Assembly: GCA_037962975.1 (NCBI GenBank)
Contig: CM075675.1
Span: forward strand, 43,942,501-44,006,500
DNA: 64,000 nucleotides
Source: Clitoria ternatea
Taxonomy: Eukaryota > Streptophyta > Magnoliopsida > Fabales > Fabaceae
Reading direction: 5' to 3'
Positions 1-11,930 of the stretch are shown here, one piece after another; within the stretch, counting starts at the first letter, position 1; each line of letters begins with the position of its first letter. Made by a program: the position numbers and the translations under genes. Under the pieces are notes generated by a model. It was not told where the DNA came from. It saw only the letters and a program-made list of their open reading frames with translations, and did no database searches.

Positions 1-1783
1 GGGCTGCTAATTTTTATTTTTATTGGGTTTATTGTTATATGATATAGGTTTTATTACGGGATTTAATATAATTTTTGTAAATTTTGATTTTGTCTGAAAG
101 ATTTTTTAAAACTGTTTAAAATAATAAATATTAAGTAAATTTATAAATATACGTGTAAGTATATTAATAGATATAACCTTATAATCTTATATATACAAAC
201 AACAAGTTTAAATATTCAATAAATTAACAAATATATAATATTAAAATATTATATACATCTTATATAATAACTAGTCTCAACATTGAGTCATCTCACTCAC
301 TCTTATCATCTCACCCTCATTTGTGGGCATCATCTCAATGTCCACCCCCTATGTCCCCAAATGAAACCATAAAATCAAGTGATTTATTTTTCTTGTAATT
401 ATTTTGCCTATTTATTCATCATCGTTTTAGTGATGATTTGAAAGTCTTCAAAGCATCTGTTCTTGTTTCTTAATTGCTTTGATTTTTTAATTTTTCAGAT
501 AACCTTCAATACCTACACACTTCTAACCTTTTAATTCTTTCACTTTTGAGGTTCTCTCTCTGAAATTGTGTGGTTATGGATGTTTGTTGTATGTGCATAA
601 TGTGCAATTGCTTATGCTTACTCGTGTGTGACAAGTGACAATATGCTATTTCCTAATTCCTACTTGTTCATTTTGTTAAGAAATTGGAATAGCAAATACT
701 GCTTGACTTTGGAATAATGTATTGATATTGTTATATTTGCTATTTCTGATGAAATAAACTGAATTTTCCTGTAATATGAAAAAAAAAATGTTGGAAGTGT
801 TTAATTTCAGGACATTTTATAGTATCAGAGTTTAATTCCTAAATAAGGATTTATCTTTCCATTTTTTGTATGCTTATTTTATTTTTCATTTATAGTTTAG
901 TGCTTTTAATTTTTTAACGCCTAGATAACTTCTTTACAAGTTTGTATTGCTTGTAATTTTTTATGTTTGTTTAAATGCTTAGTTTTTTCTTAAATTATGA
1001 CTATGATAATATCTTGTGGTCTGCCAATTTGCCGAAGGAGATAATGTGTTTGTGATTGCTCTTTAGAATTAAAATTTGCTTCCTTCTATACTCGGTTAAG
1101 CTCTTTGGAAACATGTTATTGGCATGTACTAAAACACTTGGTTGTGTGGTTAGCTTTCCAGTTTTCTTTAAGTAATGTAGTCATATACCTCTCTATTGCA
1201 GTGTTGAGAATTCAAAATTTGCTACAAAATAGTTTCTGAAAAGGTGATGTCGTTGTTCAGTGTGAGTCTGCACAAACCTGGTTGCTTCCTTTGTTGTCTC
1301 GTGTAATATGCACAAAGTAATGTTTAATTGGTACTTGGTGCTATTGAATCAGTGCTTCTAATTGTAAGGAAATTCTTTCTTATTGTAAACAAGTACTTAA
1401 AATCAATTTAAGGATATAAGATTGACCCATTAATTATTTAAAAAATCCTTACAAGAATGCTTTGAATCATTTGTTTTTCATGTCATGACAGATAGAATTT
1501 ACATTTATAGTTGTCCAATTCATCTATTATCAAATAATATCACAATTCTTTAATATTTCCTTGTGTCTTTTGGCAGCAAATTCATTAGTGGTACTATTAT
1601 GGACATATACTTTTCCAGGCTACGTGAAAGCATAGTTTTAAAAGTGCTCGTTTTTAATATATTGGATGGTGAAACATCTAAGAAATGTTATTGTCTATAC
1701 AAAGAACTAATGACAATAAACTTATCTACAGTAGTGTGTTTTTTCTTAGCGATTTGATAGAATAACCGTTGAAAATAGTCTTG
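1..1783. other. AT-rich DNA, no recognisable gene
   Basis: The stretch is AT-rich and its short open frames show no family motif. T-rich tracts followed by AG resemble intron ends (for example near 490-500), so it could be intronic or UTR sequence of a gene outside the window, but no exon is supported. I see no terminal repeats or target duplications. Confidence 0.5.
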
Positions 1784-1939
1784 TCTGCGATAAGAAATAT
1801 GAATATTTATTTTTGTTTTCAGTTAAATAAACAAACCATTGATAATAAATACTTTTTTACATCTGCAATAAGAAATATGAATGCTTATTTTTGTTTGTGG
1901 TTAAATAAACAAACCATTGATAATAAATATTTTTTTACA
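1784..1939. repeat. 78-bp tandem duplication
   Basis: Two adjacent copies (1784-1861 and 1862-1939) start with TCTGCRATAAGAAATATGAA and end in TTTTTTACA. They differ at only a few bases. Because 78 is divisible by 3 the duplication keeps an open frame, but the encoded peptide has no recognisable family and I do not call it a gene. Confidence 0.85.
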
Positions 1940-2194
1940 AAAATACGCGTGTCAACACTTGACTATCACATATATCCTAGTGGCAACTCTATTTATTACA
2001 TGCCACTAATTAACAAAAACAGTTAACGAAAGAGTTTCATACTAATAAAAAAATTGACCTGAAACTAAATTTTATTATTAGGGGAGGTAAAGCATAATTT
2101 CGGGCCAATTTTACATTTTTTTAATTTCATCCCAAATATATTTTTGGCATTCAACAGGGCAAAGGCACAAACTACAAGTAAACAAGACGAGAGG

Positions 2195-2580
2195 TGGAAG
2201 ACATCACCGGGGAAGGAGGCCTATCATACAAACAAATACCCGAATCATAGTGTCAACCAGCACAGCGGTTGGGTTCACCAAAAATATGAGTAACAGTAAC
2301 AGCCTAAGGTCTACCAAAAACTCATACCATGAATCAAAGAAAAATTGGAATCTTAAGTCACAATCTCTAAGGCAATGAATTATGGTTTCTTGCCCGCAAG
2401 AATGTTTCCTGGCATTGGTAATGAGCTTGCCATGCATGATTTTTGGAGAAGAAGATTTTCACCTTGTCATAGTTGATGCCATGTCCGGCCATAGACCACA
2501 AGGTATCTAAGGAGTCCAGCACACATTGACTTTGCCGAATTAAGGGAGATATCGGAATACCAAGGTCTTGAAGTGCGGAT
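2195..2580 (-). pseudogene. LINE (L1-type) reverse transcriptase fragment
   Basis: Read on the minus strand, one frame gives a stretch with GHGINYDKVKIFFSKN, the typical plant LINE RT motif in which a serine/lysine-rich segment ends in FFSKN. After a frame change comes HSCGQETIIHCLRDC, which matches the Cys/His-rich zf-RVT region near the LINE C-terminus. The middle of the RT and the rest of the element are missing, so this is an internally deleted remnant. I cannot see a poly(A) tail or target duplication. The non-LTR class is fairly sure; the family is not determined. Confidence 0.65.
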
Positions 2581-3869
2581 AGGCCTCCGCTTCTTTTTTA
2601 AAGACTTTTTATATCAGTTGTCTTGACAACCATTTAGCAAGTCCCCTCCAACAATAAAGATGATTTTGATTGGACAACTTGTCCATACATAAGACAAAAA
2701 TATCAGAAGAGGTTGGATTTTCTTGAGGAATTTCTCTACTAGACTAAAAGGTAAAAATAAAGAGAAGCGTTATGATATAGTAAAATTATGAAGAGAAATT
2801 ATAGGCATGTAAATCCAAAGATGACAATTCAAGATTTGGACCATTAAAGACAAATTCTCAGCACTTCAATTAACGCACTGTTAACTATAATTTGCTCTGA
2901 GTAGAACTTGATGGTTAGAGTTCATTAGATGGAGACATTAAAAAGGGTAATATTTAATGTTTACAAATACATTAAATGTTTATTCTTCTAATTTTTTCAT
3001 TCACTACTCTTTAAATCATTAACGTGTTTCTTAAACTAGCGTTCATAAAATAATTGTTAGCAAATGGTTTATTTCATCTAAGATATACTGATTATTAAAG
3101 AAGCTAACATAAGTTAATGTTTTTTTATCAAAGAATTTTATATAATATCAAAGGTATCTCAACTTACAAGTTTATAGTTTTTAAAATACGATTAGAGCCG
3201 CTAGATTAAAAAAATAAAAACTTACATCTTTTTAAAAATTAATGACTCAATCTTTTAAAAAATTATAATCTCCCTCTTTAATAACTTATTTATTTTTTAT
3301 CCTTTTGTTATATATATATTAGACAAATTTCACATCTTATGATTATACTACTAAATATTATGATTCTACTAATAAATATCCTAAAAATCATTTAAATATG
3401 CTTACTATATTTAAATAGTCTTATGGAGAATGAATTTGAGAGTAGATTGCAGTTATACTTTTGAGAGATTGTCGTCCACTGAGAATGGATTGAGCATATT
3501 GTGATTTGAGTAAACTCAATATTTATACATTAGAAAGCCTTTTTATAATGGCTAGAAAAGACTTTTTATATCAATATTTTGTACTAACGCAGATTCATAT
3601 ATACTCTCTAGCAAGCGAACTACAATGTTTATCATATAAAATCCCTTTTTTAAAAAAATTAGCACATGTACTTACATTTCCCACTATTGCAACATTAAAA
3701 AACAATCCACGTGGACAATAGGCATTGATTGCAAAATAGCACCATAGAAATTTAAGTTATATTCAAATAGATGTTAAAAGTAACATAAATTTCAAATACA
3801 CATATACAGAGTCACAATGCATCCACTACAATAAGATAGATAACAGTCACAATTTAGCCACATCAATAA

Positions 3870-5095
3870 GATAGGTTGCCGAACGTTTACGAACATCGTC
3901 AATTTCCTCTTGAGTGAACGGATCTATCTTATTTAAAATCTACAAAGTTCAAATTACATTAAAAAAACACATATATTAGGTCATCAATTTAACTTTAAAG
4001 GTTACAAATTTAATTTTGGAAATAATATAAATACCTGTGCCCATGAATCAACAATCTCCCCCAAGACTATGCTAAGCATGTATCTCATCACATAATATCC
4101 ACACTCTACGCTCTCAGTCTCAGGTTGTCTATGGTACTGCCAAGATTAAATATAATGAATTATTTTTAGATTTATGTGTGTATATATATATGAACAAAAA
4201 ATTATGAATGATTGCATTTAAAAATCAAAACTACTTACATGTGGATAAATCCATCTAGGCTTCTTCTTTCTAGCTTTCGAGTGTTTGCCTTTACTCGCAA
4301 CCATAGCTCTATAATATGCAAAAGTATCCACCAAAACTATCTTATAGAGTTTAAACTAATAATACGTATTAGAAGGCCAGTGTTTTACAGATAAAAACTT
4401 ACGATAAAAACTTACGCATCAATAAGACTCCTGATTTCTTTCGTTGGTTTGTTCCAAAATGAGCACAAAAAGACAATGACATTTTGTTTAGGACAAAGAA
4501 TGATCAATTGCCAATGGCCCCTGCAGAATTGGGTAACAATTAATCAAATTCACACATAATTTAAAATGACATTCAAACTTTTACTTACATTTGATAACAC
4601 GGTGCTAGGTAACACTCATTTTGACCTCCACATACCCTACTCTGAATGTAGGCTTGTATCACATCTGACTCCTTCCCTGTATCTTGAATGTGTAAAGGGT
4701 CTAGGAAGCCATAGATATGAGCAATCCCCCTTGAGGTGCAAAGGTGATGCAAATACCTACAATAATTAAAAATATGTTACTTGCAAGTGTTTCATATTTA
4801 GGTTAGCAATCTAATATATAAAAATGTACTTACATCAACCATAATTGGAGCACTGATATGCAAAGCAACTCGTTTCCCATAATAAGCTCCAAAATATCCT
4901 TTTGGGTAATATAAAATGGGATTGGAGTGGCTTTTCCGATGACCTGAGTATCCAACTGTAGCTGTATAGGCTGCTTGCCAATTCTCATTGCCACTATACA
5001 CAAACGTGTAAGCGGATCATCATTTTGAGGTTGTTGAGGTTCTGGCTGGATAGGTTGCTTGTGTGGAACTATTTTATTTAACTCAGAGAATTCCT
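3870..5095 (-). pseudogene. CACTA-associated Ulp1-like (C48) protease domain
   Basis: The domain is read on the minus strand in short coding blocks separated by intron-like gaps. In order they are: a block ending in ISAPIMVDV (about 4830-5095), a block with HIYGFLDP (about 4660-4757), a block with GHWQLIILCPKQNVIVFLCS (about 4430-4530), a short KKKPRW block (about 4237-4310), a block with SVECGYYVMRYML (about 4030-4140), and a last block rich in E/D and R ending with a stop near 3870. GHW supplies the presumed catalytic His and VECGYYV the catalytic Cys of a C48 peptidase. In plant CACTA and MULE elements such domains are fused downstream of transposase-like regions. Frames change between blocks, so introns or decay are both possible. 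Confidence 0.7.
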
Positions 5096-5111
5096 AAACA
5101 AGATATAGAAA

Positions 5112-6960
5112 TTATTCATACATATAACATTTTATATAATTCAAACGTAATACGAAAATGGTACAAGTTTTGAGTTTGTTTACCTTATCTGAAACAACAC
5201 GAACAAGTCTTCTCGGCCATAAAATGAAATGATTGGGGGCTTGCCCCACTGTGTGAACCTCCTTAGTTGGTATAGGAAGTGGAGCATTTGCATCTTGCAC
5301 CTGTTCCACAACCACTCTCACCTTATCATCTTCTATTTGTTTGTGATGTATGGTTGGGCCCAAGTTGTAGACACTTCCAAAGGCCACTAAACGGAGGGGA
5401 CCTTCGACATAAAGCTTGCATTGGTATGGAACATCAAATTCCTCCTCTGGTAAATCTTCAGAACCACAACTCCCTTTTGAGCTGTCACGTGTAGGAGAAT
5501 GGGAAGGTTGAGGAGGGGAAGGTTCATGGGCGGAGGGTTCAGGAGTTACATTCCTTTGGGAAAGACCAAGATATGCTAGTTCTTGTCTAATCCCCTGCCT
5601 AAGCTCCTCTCTAAGCTCCTGTCCAACCTCTCGTTTAATATCATCCATGATGGCCTTCAACTCTTCCCTAGTCACAAGTCCTTTGTGGCCACGGTGTGAA
5701 GGAGCCCCAAAGTACTGTCGTAAGCCCACTCGTCCAGCAGCCGCCCGGACACGACCAGGATGATCTGGTTTCCCAATGGCAACAGTCAAGATATCTTCAC
5801 GTCCAACAGGCACAAAGGTTCCCTGTGAAGTTTTGTTTGCTAGAGAATCCTAGAACATATGAATACTACATGGGTTCAAAATCAACCGTTATCTTGTATA
5901 ATATCATTATTTTACATATGCTTCATGAATTACTTACAATCTTTTCAGCAACCATGCGAGCCTCCTCTGTTGTATACTCGCCTGATTTGTTTTGTCGAGC
6001 TCGCTTCCATTTTTCATGGCGCGTGGGTGGAGATGGAGGAGAAACAATTGCTGATGGTTCAGATTGGGAAGCTTTTATTTGCTCTTCCAACTTTTCCTTC
6101 ATCATCCTCTCCTCAAGCAACTCATAACCCCCACGAGACAATCTGTGGGGATGGCAGTTCTTTGCTGCAATTTCTTGTGCTTTTTTTCTTTTCTCCTGTT
6201 ATTAAAAAATCATTAAAGCCAATAAATTAATATAGTCAAATAAAGTCAACTTTTAAAATAAAGAACAGTAAGACCAACTAACCAGGAAGGTAGGGTCCTG
6301 CCTAGTCTCAACAAATCTCTGCCATGTCTCTTCATCAAGGAACTCATACTTCCGCCAAGGAGATTTGTTCCTCAAAGTCCCATAGATGTATTTACTTGTT
6401 AAATGTGTCTTAAATGCTTTCCAACGCTCACCCGCAAATGATATCCATTTTCTCTTAAGTAAATCAATGTCTGGAACATTATAGGTGAGCTACATTCCAC
6501 AAAAACAAACATGTTAAGAGTCTTTGATGAGAATATGATATTCATAAAAGGGCAAGTGACATACCATGATATTCTGCCAAATTTGCTCCTTTACGCAAAC
6601 CTCCACGTCCTTCCATTCCTTCTTCAAAATACTGGCCTGACTTCGTCCAAGGAGGGCCACGTAACTCTTGAACCGTGCCCTGTTAGGCCCTTGAGCATTC
6701 CCGGTCGTCTCATCAAACTCGATTGGGATCTTCCGCTGAGCAATAAGGTTAATAGTTAAGTTTCTTAATCGTGTGGCACCTCTACCCTTTTGTTGGGTAG
6801 TTTGGGCATCTTCTGACTCACTGTCTGAAGAATCAGATATCCGCCTGTTAAGACAATAGAATAAAAGGTTAGTAACTAACAAATATAAGATGTTATGATT
6901 GAACAATACAAATTTTGAAAAAAATTCAAAATCACAGCTATGAAACAAATTTGAAATTTA
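5112..6960 (-). pseudogene. CACTA Transposase_24-type (Ptta/En/Spm) coding region
   Basis: Three or four minus-strand blocks form a recognisable plant Ptta/En/Spm protein. About 6568-6850 carries GRGATRLRNLTI, the IPIEFDETTGNAQGPNRARF segment and LKKEWKDV. About 6283-6487 carries KRKWISFAGERWKAF and DEETWQRFVETRQDP. About 5940-6200 carries a charged region with RARQNKSGEYTTEEARMVA. About 5184-5850 carries GRVRAAAGRVGLRQYFG, a charged helix, a Pro/Ser linker and a conserved tail. The order matches PF03004 (Transposase_24). Gaps between blocks have plausible GT/AG ends, so it may once have been a spliced gene running into the Ulp1-like domain at 3870-5095. It lacks a recognisable start, and I regard it as non-autonomous. 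Confidence 0.75.
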
Positions 6961-7339
6961 TCTATTTCTATTTACAAAAAAGAGTAGGGGTTTTCATCAT
7001 GTATGAAAATGAAACAAATTTAAAATTTAAAATAATAGAATAAAATGACAATAGAATCTTGTTAGAATCAGACATCTGATTTATCATGTATGAACAAATT
7101 TAAAACAAGTTTGCACAACCGATAGCTAGTTCTAGTGCCTTTTTTTTGTGAGCCCAAAGGTACTCCACAATCGAAAGCCAAAGACTAATCCCTTCGAGGT
7201 GTAGAGATTACCAAAGTGGATCTTGCCTCGCCCAACAAAGCCGCCCCTGACAGCAAGCTCATTCTAGTGCTGAAGCTGCGTATCGCAGCGTAGCTCTCAC
7301 TGACTATGAACGTTTTTAGCTTCTGTCTTTACTCTCAGA

Positions 7340-7850
7340 ATTACAATTTCTAATTTCTACCCTAACCATTTATTGTGACAAGAGCTCTATGGCTATTTTC
7401 CACAATCCTGTACTTCATTCCAGGACTGAACACATGAAGCTGGTCATCTTTTTTGTTCTGGAAAAGATTTTGGATAAAAGTCTAGTTAGATGCCATGGTC
7501 CTGCTCAAGATCAAGTAGCTGATGTTCTCACCAAAGCCTATCTAAGCAGCGCTTCACTGATCTGCGAAGAAAGCTCAGGGTGTTTGCCCCATCTGAAATG
7601 GAAATGGGAAACATAGTGAATGTGTAAATTCGTAGTTGTGCTGATGCTGTGTTACCCGTGTCCTTGCTTGTTATGCCAGCTCACCAGTTTGTTAGAAGTA
7701 ATTGTATGTTAGCTTTCTCTAGCCTGCTTTCTTGTCTGTATAAATTTCCCTTGCGTATATCGTTCTTCAATTAATTAATCAATATACAATTCAGATGGAA
7801 TTATCTTTAGTTTTCTCTCTGTTTTCACTTTCTCACAGGACTCAAATTCA
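7340..7850 (+). pseudogene. Ty1/copia RNase H C-terminus plus 3' LTR-like tail
   Basis: An open frame from 7389 encodes a copia RNase H end: HNPVLHSRTEHMKL, then LVRCHGPAQDQVADVLTKAY. This matches the usual NPV-HARTKHIE / V-QDQ-AD-LTK pattern of plant copia polyproteins. The rest of pol and the 5' LTR are absent. About 7640-7850 looks like an LTR (TATAAATTT near 7739 and a pyrimidine-rich end), but without a partner LTR its limits are uncertain. It lies in the CACTA remnant and marks a later, heavily deleted insertion. Confidence 0.7.
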
Positions 7851-8033
7851 AATAGTAGACAACCTCTCAATACGTTTAAACAACCCCTCCATCACTTCTA
7901 GATCATTTTCTAGTCATGGGTACGGGTTTCCATAGAAGAACTGAGAATCTAAGCAATGACCCACTACATGCAATGGATGGTAAAGTTAGAACTCCCATCT
8001 TTGATCAATTATAACAAAAACCTCCTTGTACTT

Positions 8034-8455
8034 AGCTTTCTAATAAGTCAAAGATCACTAACATAGGTTTTCTAAATAGCCAAAAACATCACTCAAATCT
8101 GAAATTCATAAACGAATTATACAGATTTCAAAATTCTACAAAAAACTAGGAAATTATGTAGAAGTAGGTTGCTTCAATCTGGAACTGGAGATGCTATAAA
8201 AATTATCTTGACATGAAAATTTAGTAATTTACTACACAAAATTACATCACATAAGCTTTCTAAGAAGCCATAGATCACTGTATAGGAAACTCCTATTCCC
8301 CATGATATGCAGATTTTGATATTCTGCATTTAGAAAACAATATAGAAGTAGGTTGCTTTGATCTAATATTAGGATGCTATAAAAACTTTCCTGACATTAG
8401 AATTTACCGCATAAAACTACATCACATAAGCTTTATAAGAAGTAAAAGATCACTT
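8034..8455. repeat. Degenerate tandem repeat of roughly 175-220 bp
   Basis: The phrase AAGCTTTCTAAGAAG-CA-AGATCACT recurs in variant form at about 8034, 8256 and 8430. The two later units also share TAGAAGTAGGTTGCTT, GATGCTATAAAAA and TACATCACATAAGC. The units differ by indels and substitutions. No coding function is visible, and it may be noncoding CACTA sequence. Confidence 0.6.
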
Positions 8456-8579
8456 AAATCTGAAATCCCTAGCCCAAGTTCCGCAAAGTTCAAAATTCTG
8501 CACAAAAACTAGAAAACTATATAGCTTTTTACTTGTTTTCGATAAGAGGGTGGGGATAAAATCTGCATGACTCTAGGGA

Positions 8580-8582
<3 letters not shown>

Positions 8583-8611
<29 letters not shown>
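8583..8611. repeat. AT/AG microsatellite
   Basis: A run of TA dinucleotides passes directly into a short AG run. It is a simple-sequence repeat with no gene attached. Confidence 0.85.
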
Positions 8612-8671
8612 TTACAGATCAGGCAAAACATATTTTAAATGTTGGACTCACAACAAAACTAAACATTCAAT

Positions 8672-9569
8672 CATAATTGTCAGTTTGCGGAATCGCAGCG
8701 CGACGTTACGGCACCTGGCCGTTCCTCTCTCACAGAAGCTATTGCGTGCCTGGCAAAATCGCGGCAAAAAGCAGCGCAATTCACTCCATCTCCCAAAACT
8801 GCTTTGTTTTGGCTATGACTAAGGGTAAAATGGTCAGTTTCCTTTCCCTCTCTTTTATTTAAGGGTTTTTCGAAAAAAACCCTCTTCTTCTCTTCATCTT
8901 CTCCATCTCCCACTTTCTTTTCTTTCACAAAGCACCACTGGTGATCACCCCCCAACCCCGGTTTGTCTTCGACGAGCACCACCGCCCCTGTTTCTGACTC
9001 CAACCAGCATCCCCACCCTTTTCTCTGTCTCCGGCAAGCACTCCGCCCCATTTCCGTTTCCGGCAAGAAACTCATCCCCATTTCCGTCTCCGGTGAGCTC
9101 CCCCACTCCTATTTCTATCTCCAGCAAACAACCCCGCCCCCATTTCCTTCTCCGGTGAGCAACCCCACCTTCATTTCCATCTCTGGTGACCTCCAAACCA
9201 ACTCCGATCACCTGCTGCAGGCTCCGACAGCCACTGTTGGCCTTTGACAGCCACTGTCTCCCTTTATTTCAGCCTTGTTCTTCCCTTTTTTATTGTCATT
9301 TATTTCCAACAGCACCTCTCCATCATGAATTGTTGTTTTTTAATGTTTTAGACCATGTTAGACTATGATATTGGTTTTTAATTATCACTTATGAATTTGG
9401 AATGTTTTTAGTTATATTTCTTTGGGTTTTTAAGTGTTTTTGCATATTTACATGTTTGACTGTTTTATCCCATGATAGTATTAAACTGCGTCCGCGATTT
9501 GCACCGCGACAACACGATTCCAGTTTAGGGGTTGGTGGCGTCGCGACGCGATTTGGGATTGACTACTAT
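8672..9569. mobile_element. Mutator-like non-autonomous element, 9-bp TSD
   Basis: The sequence ACATTCAAT is present at 8663-8671 and again at 9570-9578, flanking an 898-bp segment. The ends are imperfect inverted repeats: reading inward, GTCAGTTTGCGGAATCGCAG then CGCGACG at the left matches GTCAATCCCAAATCGCGT then CGCGACG on the opposite strand at the right. A 9-bp duplication and fairly long GC-rich terminal repeats are the hallmark of MULEs. No transposase is present. The interior is strikingly GC-rich compared with its surroundings and contains a C-rich minisatellite (8985-9210). The open frames in it are by-products of that composition. Confidence 0.65.
8985..9210. repeat. C-rich minisatellite, unit about 30-35 bp
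   Basis: Variants of CCCCATTTCCGTCTCCGG followed by a spacer of about 15 bp repeat six to seven times. The units diverge by substitutions and small indels. Both strands stay open as a consequence of the repeat; I see no protein family in either frame. Confidence 0.7.
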
Positions 9570-9579
9570 ACATTCAATT

Positions 9580-10980
9580 AAATGATAGGGCGGGCAATGT
9601 GTTAAAATTAAACCATCAAGACTTGGAAGATTCTTGTGCTCTTGATGACCCTTTAATGATATTCCTTTATCAGCTTTTTCTCACTGTTAAAAGTAAAATA
9701 TGTTCTCAACCAGGTTCAAAGACTCCTCAATAATTCCCGCTAACCTTCTCAATCTACCTTGTCCCCCAGTCTAACTGCCATAATTCCTCTAGTTGCATTT
9801 TCTTACGCAATTATAAACCTTTAAGGTTCCCATGTTTCTTTAGAAGGGGCCTAACACATTCTGTGAGGCAGTCAAAGGGGGTAAAGGACCAAGTCAAAGA
9901 GAATATTTGAGAGGAACATATAATAGGACAAGAGAAGGGGGCCTAAAACTTAAAGTGTAAAACTGTTAATCACTTTTTCCCGAAGTTGTTCTACTACTGC
10001 AAGCTAGCCCGTACTCACCCACCTTATCAACATTATCAATCATCTACTAAGTTGTTTTAACATTTTATAATTGCATCCATTTACCACTCAATATTTATTT
10101 GCATCCTTTTTATACTTGTTTTACCATTAGATCTTGTCACATAATTGCTTTAAAGAAGCATAATACACATAGAAGTGAGAACACTTTTGGATATAGGAAT
10201 ACGACAGAAAGTACAAGTATGAATCATCCCAAAAGTAAGCCAAGCATGCCAAAATGAAATTTTGAAACTGTAGAAAGACAAAACAAACTCCAAGCCTTTC
10301 TGTGAATTTTTTTACTGCTTTGATACAATACATTCAGTTGATTTTACATAAGATCTCTCTTCCGCTCAACATTTATCACCAGAAAAGGTAGCACCTAACT
10401 ACTGAATCACTTAAACAAATCACTAATATGAAAACCAATCCCAATAAGTTACATTTAAAGTTCTCTTAGGCGTAAAACATCAGTGCTACTGCTAGTAACA
10501 ATCATTTAATAAGTTCACTCCAGATAAATAAAAGAGCATTTCACAGGTTTCTTTGAGCATAACATCCTGTAAGGTTTTCATCAGTTGTCAAACATAAATT
10601 TCCCTGCTCATTCCATTTTGCCCTAATTTTTTTTTTTCAGACTGTTTCATCCAAAATTAAATTTGAATTCGTCCAGCAACGGTGTTTTCCGAAATATGTG
10701 AGAACAGGAATACTTTGTTGTTAATAACAAACTATAAACACATCAACTCAAACTACTTAAGGATCGCGCTACATTAACCGTAGAACACAAGTTCATTCAC
10801 CACAGAAACATGAAAATGGAGAACACGAAGAGAGTGAGAAAGTACCTTTTTGACATGTGAAGGAACACGAAGAAGAGAACGAAAGAAGAGTTGAGAAGAG
10901 ATTAGGGCAGAAAAGTGAAGACGGAGAGGGTTATGAGAAACACAACCAAATGAGCACCCCAGGTTCGCATTATGAATTAT
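9580..10980. other. No gene seen; presumed CACTA noncoding sequence
   Basis: There are short open frames only, none with recognisable motifs and none with consistent splice sites. The right end passes into the CACTA-like hairpin at 11002, so this is probably leader or intron of that element. Confidence 0.45.
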
Positions 10981-11360
10981 TACGAAGCATGGTTTTTTTA
11001 GATCGGTTAGTCTTGACAACCGATATATATATTTATATAAATTTTACGTTATGTGCCAATAAAAAATATAAAATTTATGCTTAAAATTAATTTAAATTAT
11101 TTATCGAATTTTATAATTTTAAGACTAATTTAAAAATATGTTTAAAACACTAACTAAAATATACGTGAACTTTCTGGTATGGGGGCACATAGAGCTAGCA
11201 AAATGGGCCGACCTGCATGGGTCGACCCGAACCCACCATTAAAAATGTAATTCGTGGACCTTATAAATAAATTCAAAGTTAATAATTGAAAACAAAACCT
11301 GATAACAAAAAAACCTTGAAAAACAGCCTAAGTGCGGGCAAGCCCGCACGAACTTGTGGG

Positions 11361-11801
11361 TAGGGATGGCAAAACGGGTCAGGCCCGACGGGTTAGCCCG
11401 CCAAATTTGGCGGGGCGGACAAGAATTTTTAGCCTGCCTCCCGCCACGGCCCGCTCCATCTGGCCCGCCAATTTGGCAGGCCAAAACCTTGGCGGGGCGG
11501 CCCGCCTGGCCCGACGGGCCCCCGCCAAAAGAAAAAAGTTATAAGTATTACTAATTTATACTTTATTTTATTAAATTATATACTTTCATTTTCTAAAATA
11601 AAAAAAAAGTAACATCTCTTACTATTTATATATTTCTTTTAATAATATCTTCTTTAATTTTTTTAAAAATTATTTTTCTAATTTTTTAATCTTAATTTAA
11701 CACATTTTTTAAAAAAAATATAATTTTAACTTTGGCGGGGCGAACCCTAAATTTCGGCCCGCTTAGTTTGGCGAGGCGAGCCAGCCTGTTTTGTTTCACT
11801 A
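11361..11801. mobile_element. Inner hAT-like MITE, GC-rich ends
   Basis: The left end TAGGGATGGCAAAACGGGTC and the right end on the opposite strand, TAGTGAAACAAAACAGGCTG, form imperfect inverted repeats of the familiar GGATGGCAA hAT type. Flanking octamers CTTGTGGG (11353-11360) and CTCGCGGG (11802-11809) match at 6 of 8 positions. The outer 150 bp at each side are rich in GGCCCG/GGCGGGGCGG and the middle is AT-rich. It is 441 bp long with no coding capacity, and it lies inside the older hAT remnant. Confidence 0.6.
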
Positions 11802-11930
11802 CTCGCGGGTGGCCCGAGTCCTTTTTTAGTTAATCTGGTAATATGAGAAGTGCTATTTATTAGTTTGTGTTTTTACATACCGGTTTTTTCAAGAAATCTT
11901 GTTGATTTTATAACATTTGTGTGTTAGTAT

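Larger units (their letters stand above)
2600..11040 (-). mobile_element. Probable CACTA (En/Spm) element remnant
   Basis: A short hairpin built on GTTGTCTTGACAAC occurs at about 2613-2632. A close relative, ATCGGTTAG-TCTTGACAACCGAT, occurs at 11002-11024. Such repeated hairpins are typical of CACTA subterminal regions. A further related tract (AGACTTTTTATATC) occurs at 2602-2615 and at about 3560. Between them lies a minus-strand CACTA-type coding region (3870-6960). The exact CACTA termini are not visible, and the TNP2-type transposase expected upstream is absent, so the element is internally deleted. A copia fragment, a MULE-like element and simple repeats lie inside. The extent is an inference. 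Confidence 0.4.

Noticed and set aside
5279..6230. Plus-strand ORFs over the CACTA coding region
   Set aside because: They are shadows of the minus-strand Transposase_24-type coding blocks and have no motifs of their own.
8680..9247. Long open frames on both strands (up to 133 codons)
   Set aside because: They follow from the GC-rich, repetitive MULE interior. They have no family motif and are bounded by the transposon.
10127..11084. Short ORFs on both strands
   Set aside because: None has a conserved motif or splice structure. The area is most likely noncoding CACTA sequence.
11332..11554. Arg/Pro/Ala-rich ORFs
   Set aside because: They come from the GC-rich ends of hAT-like MITEs and are not genes.
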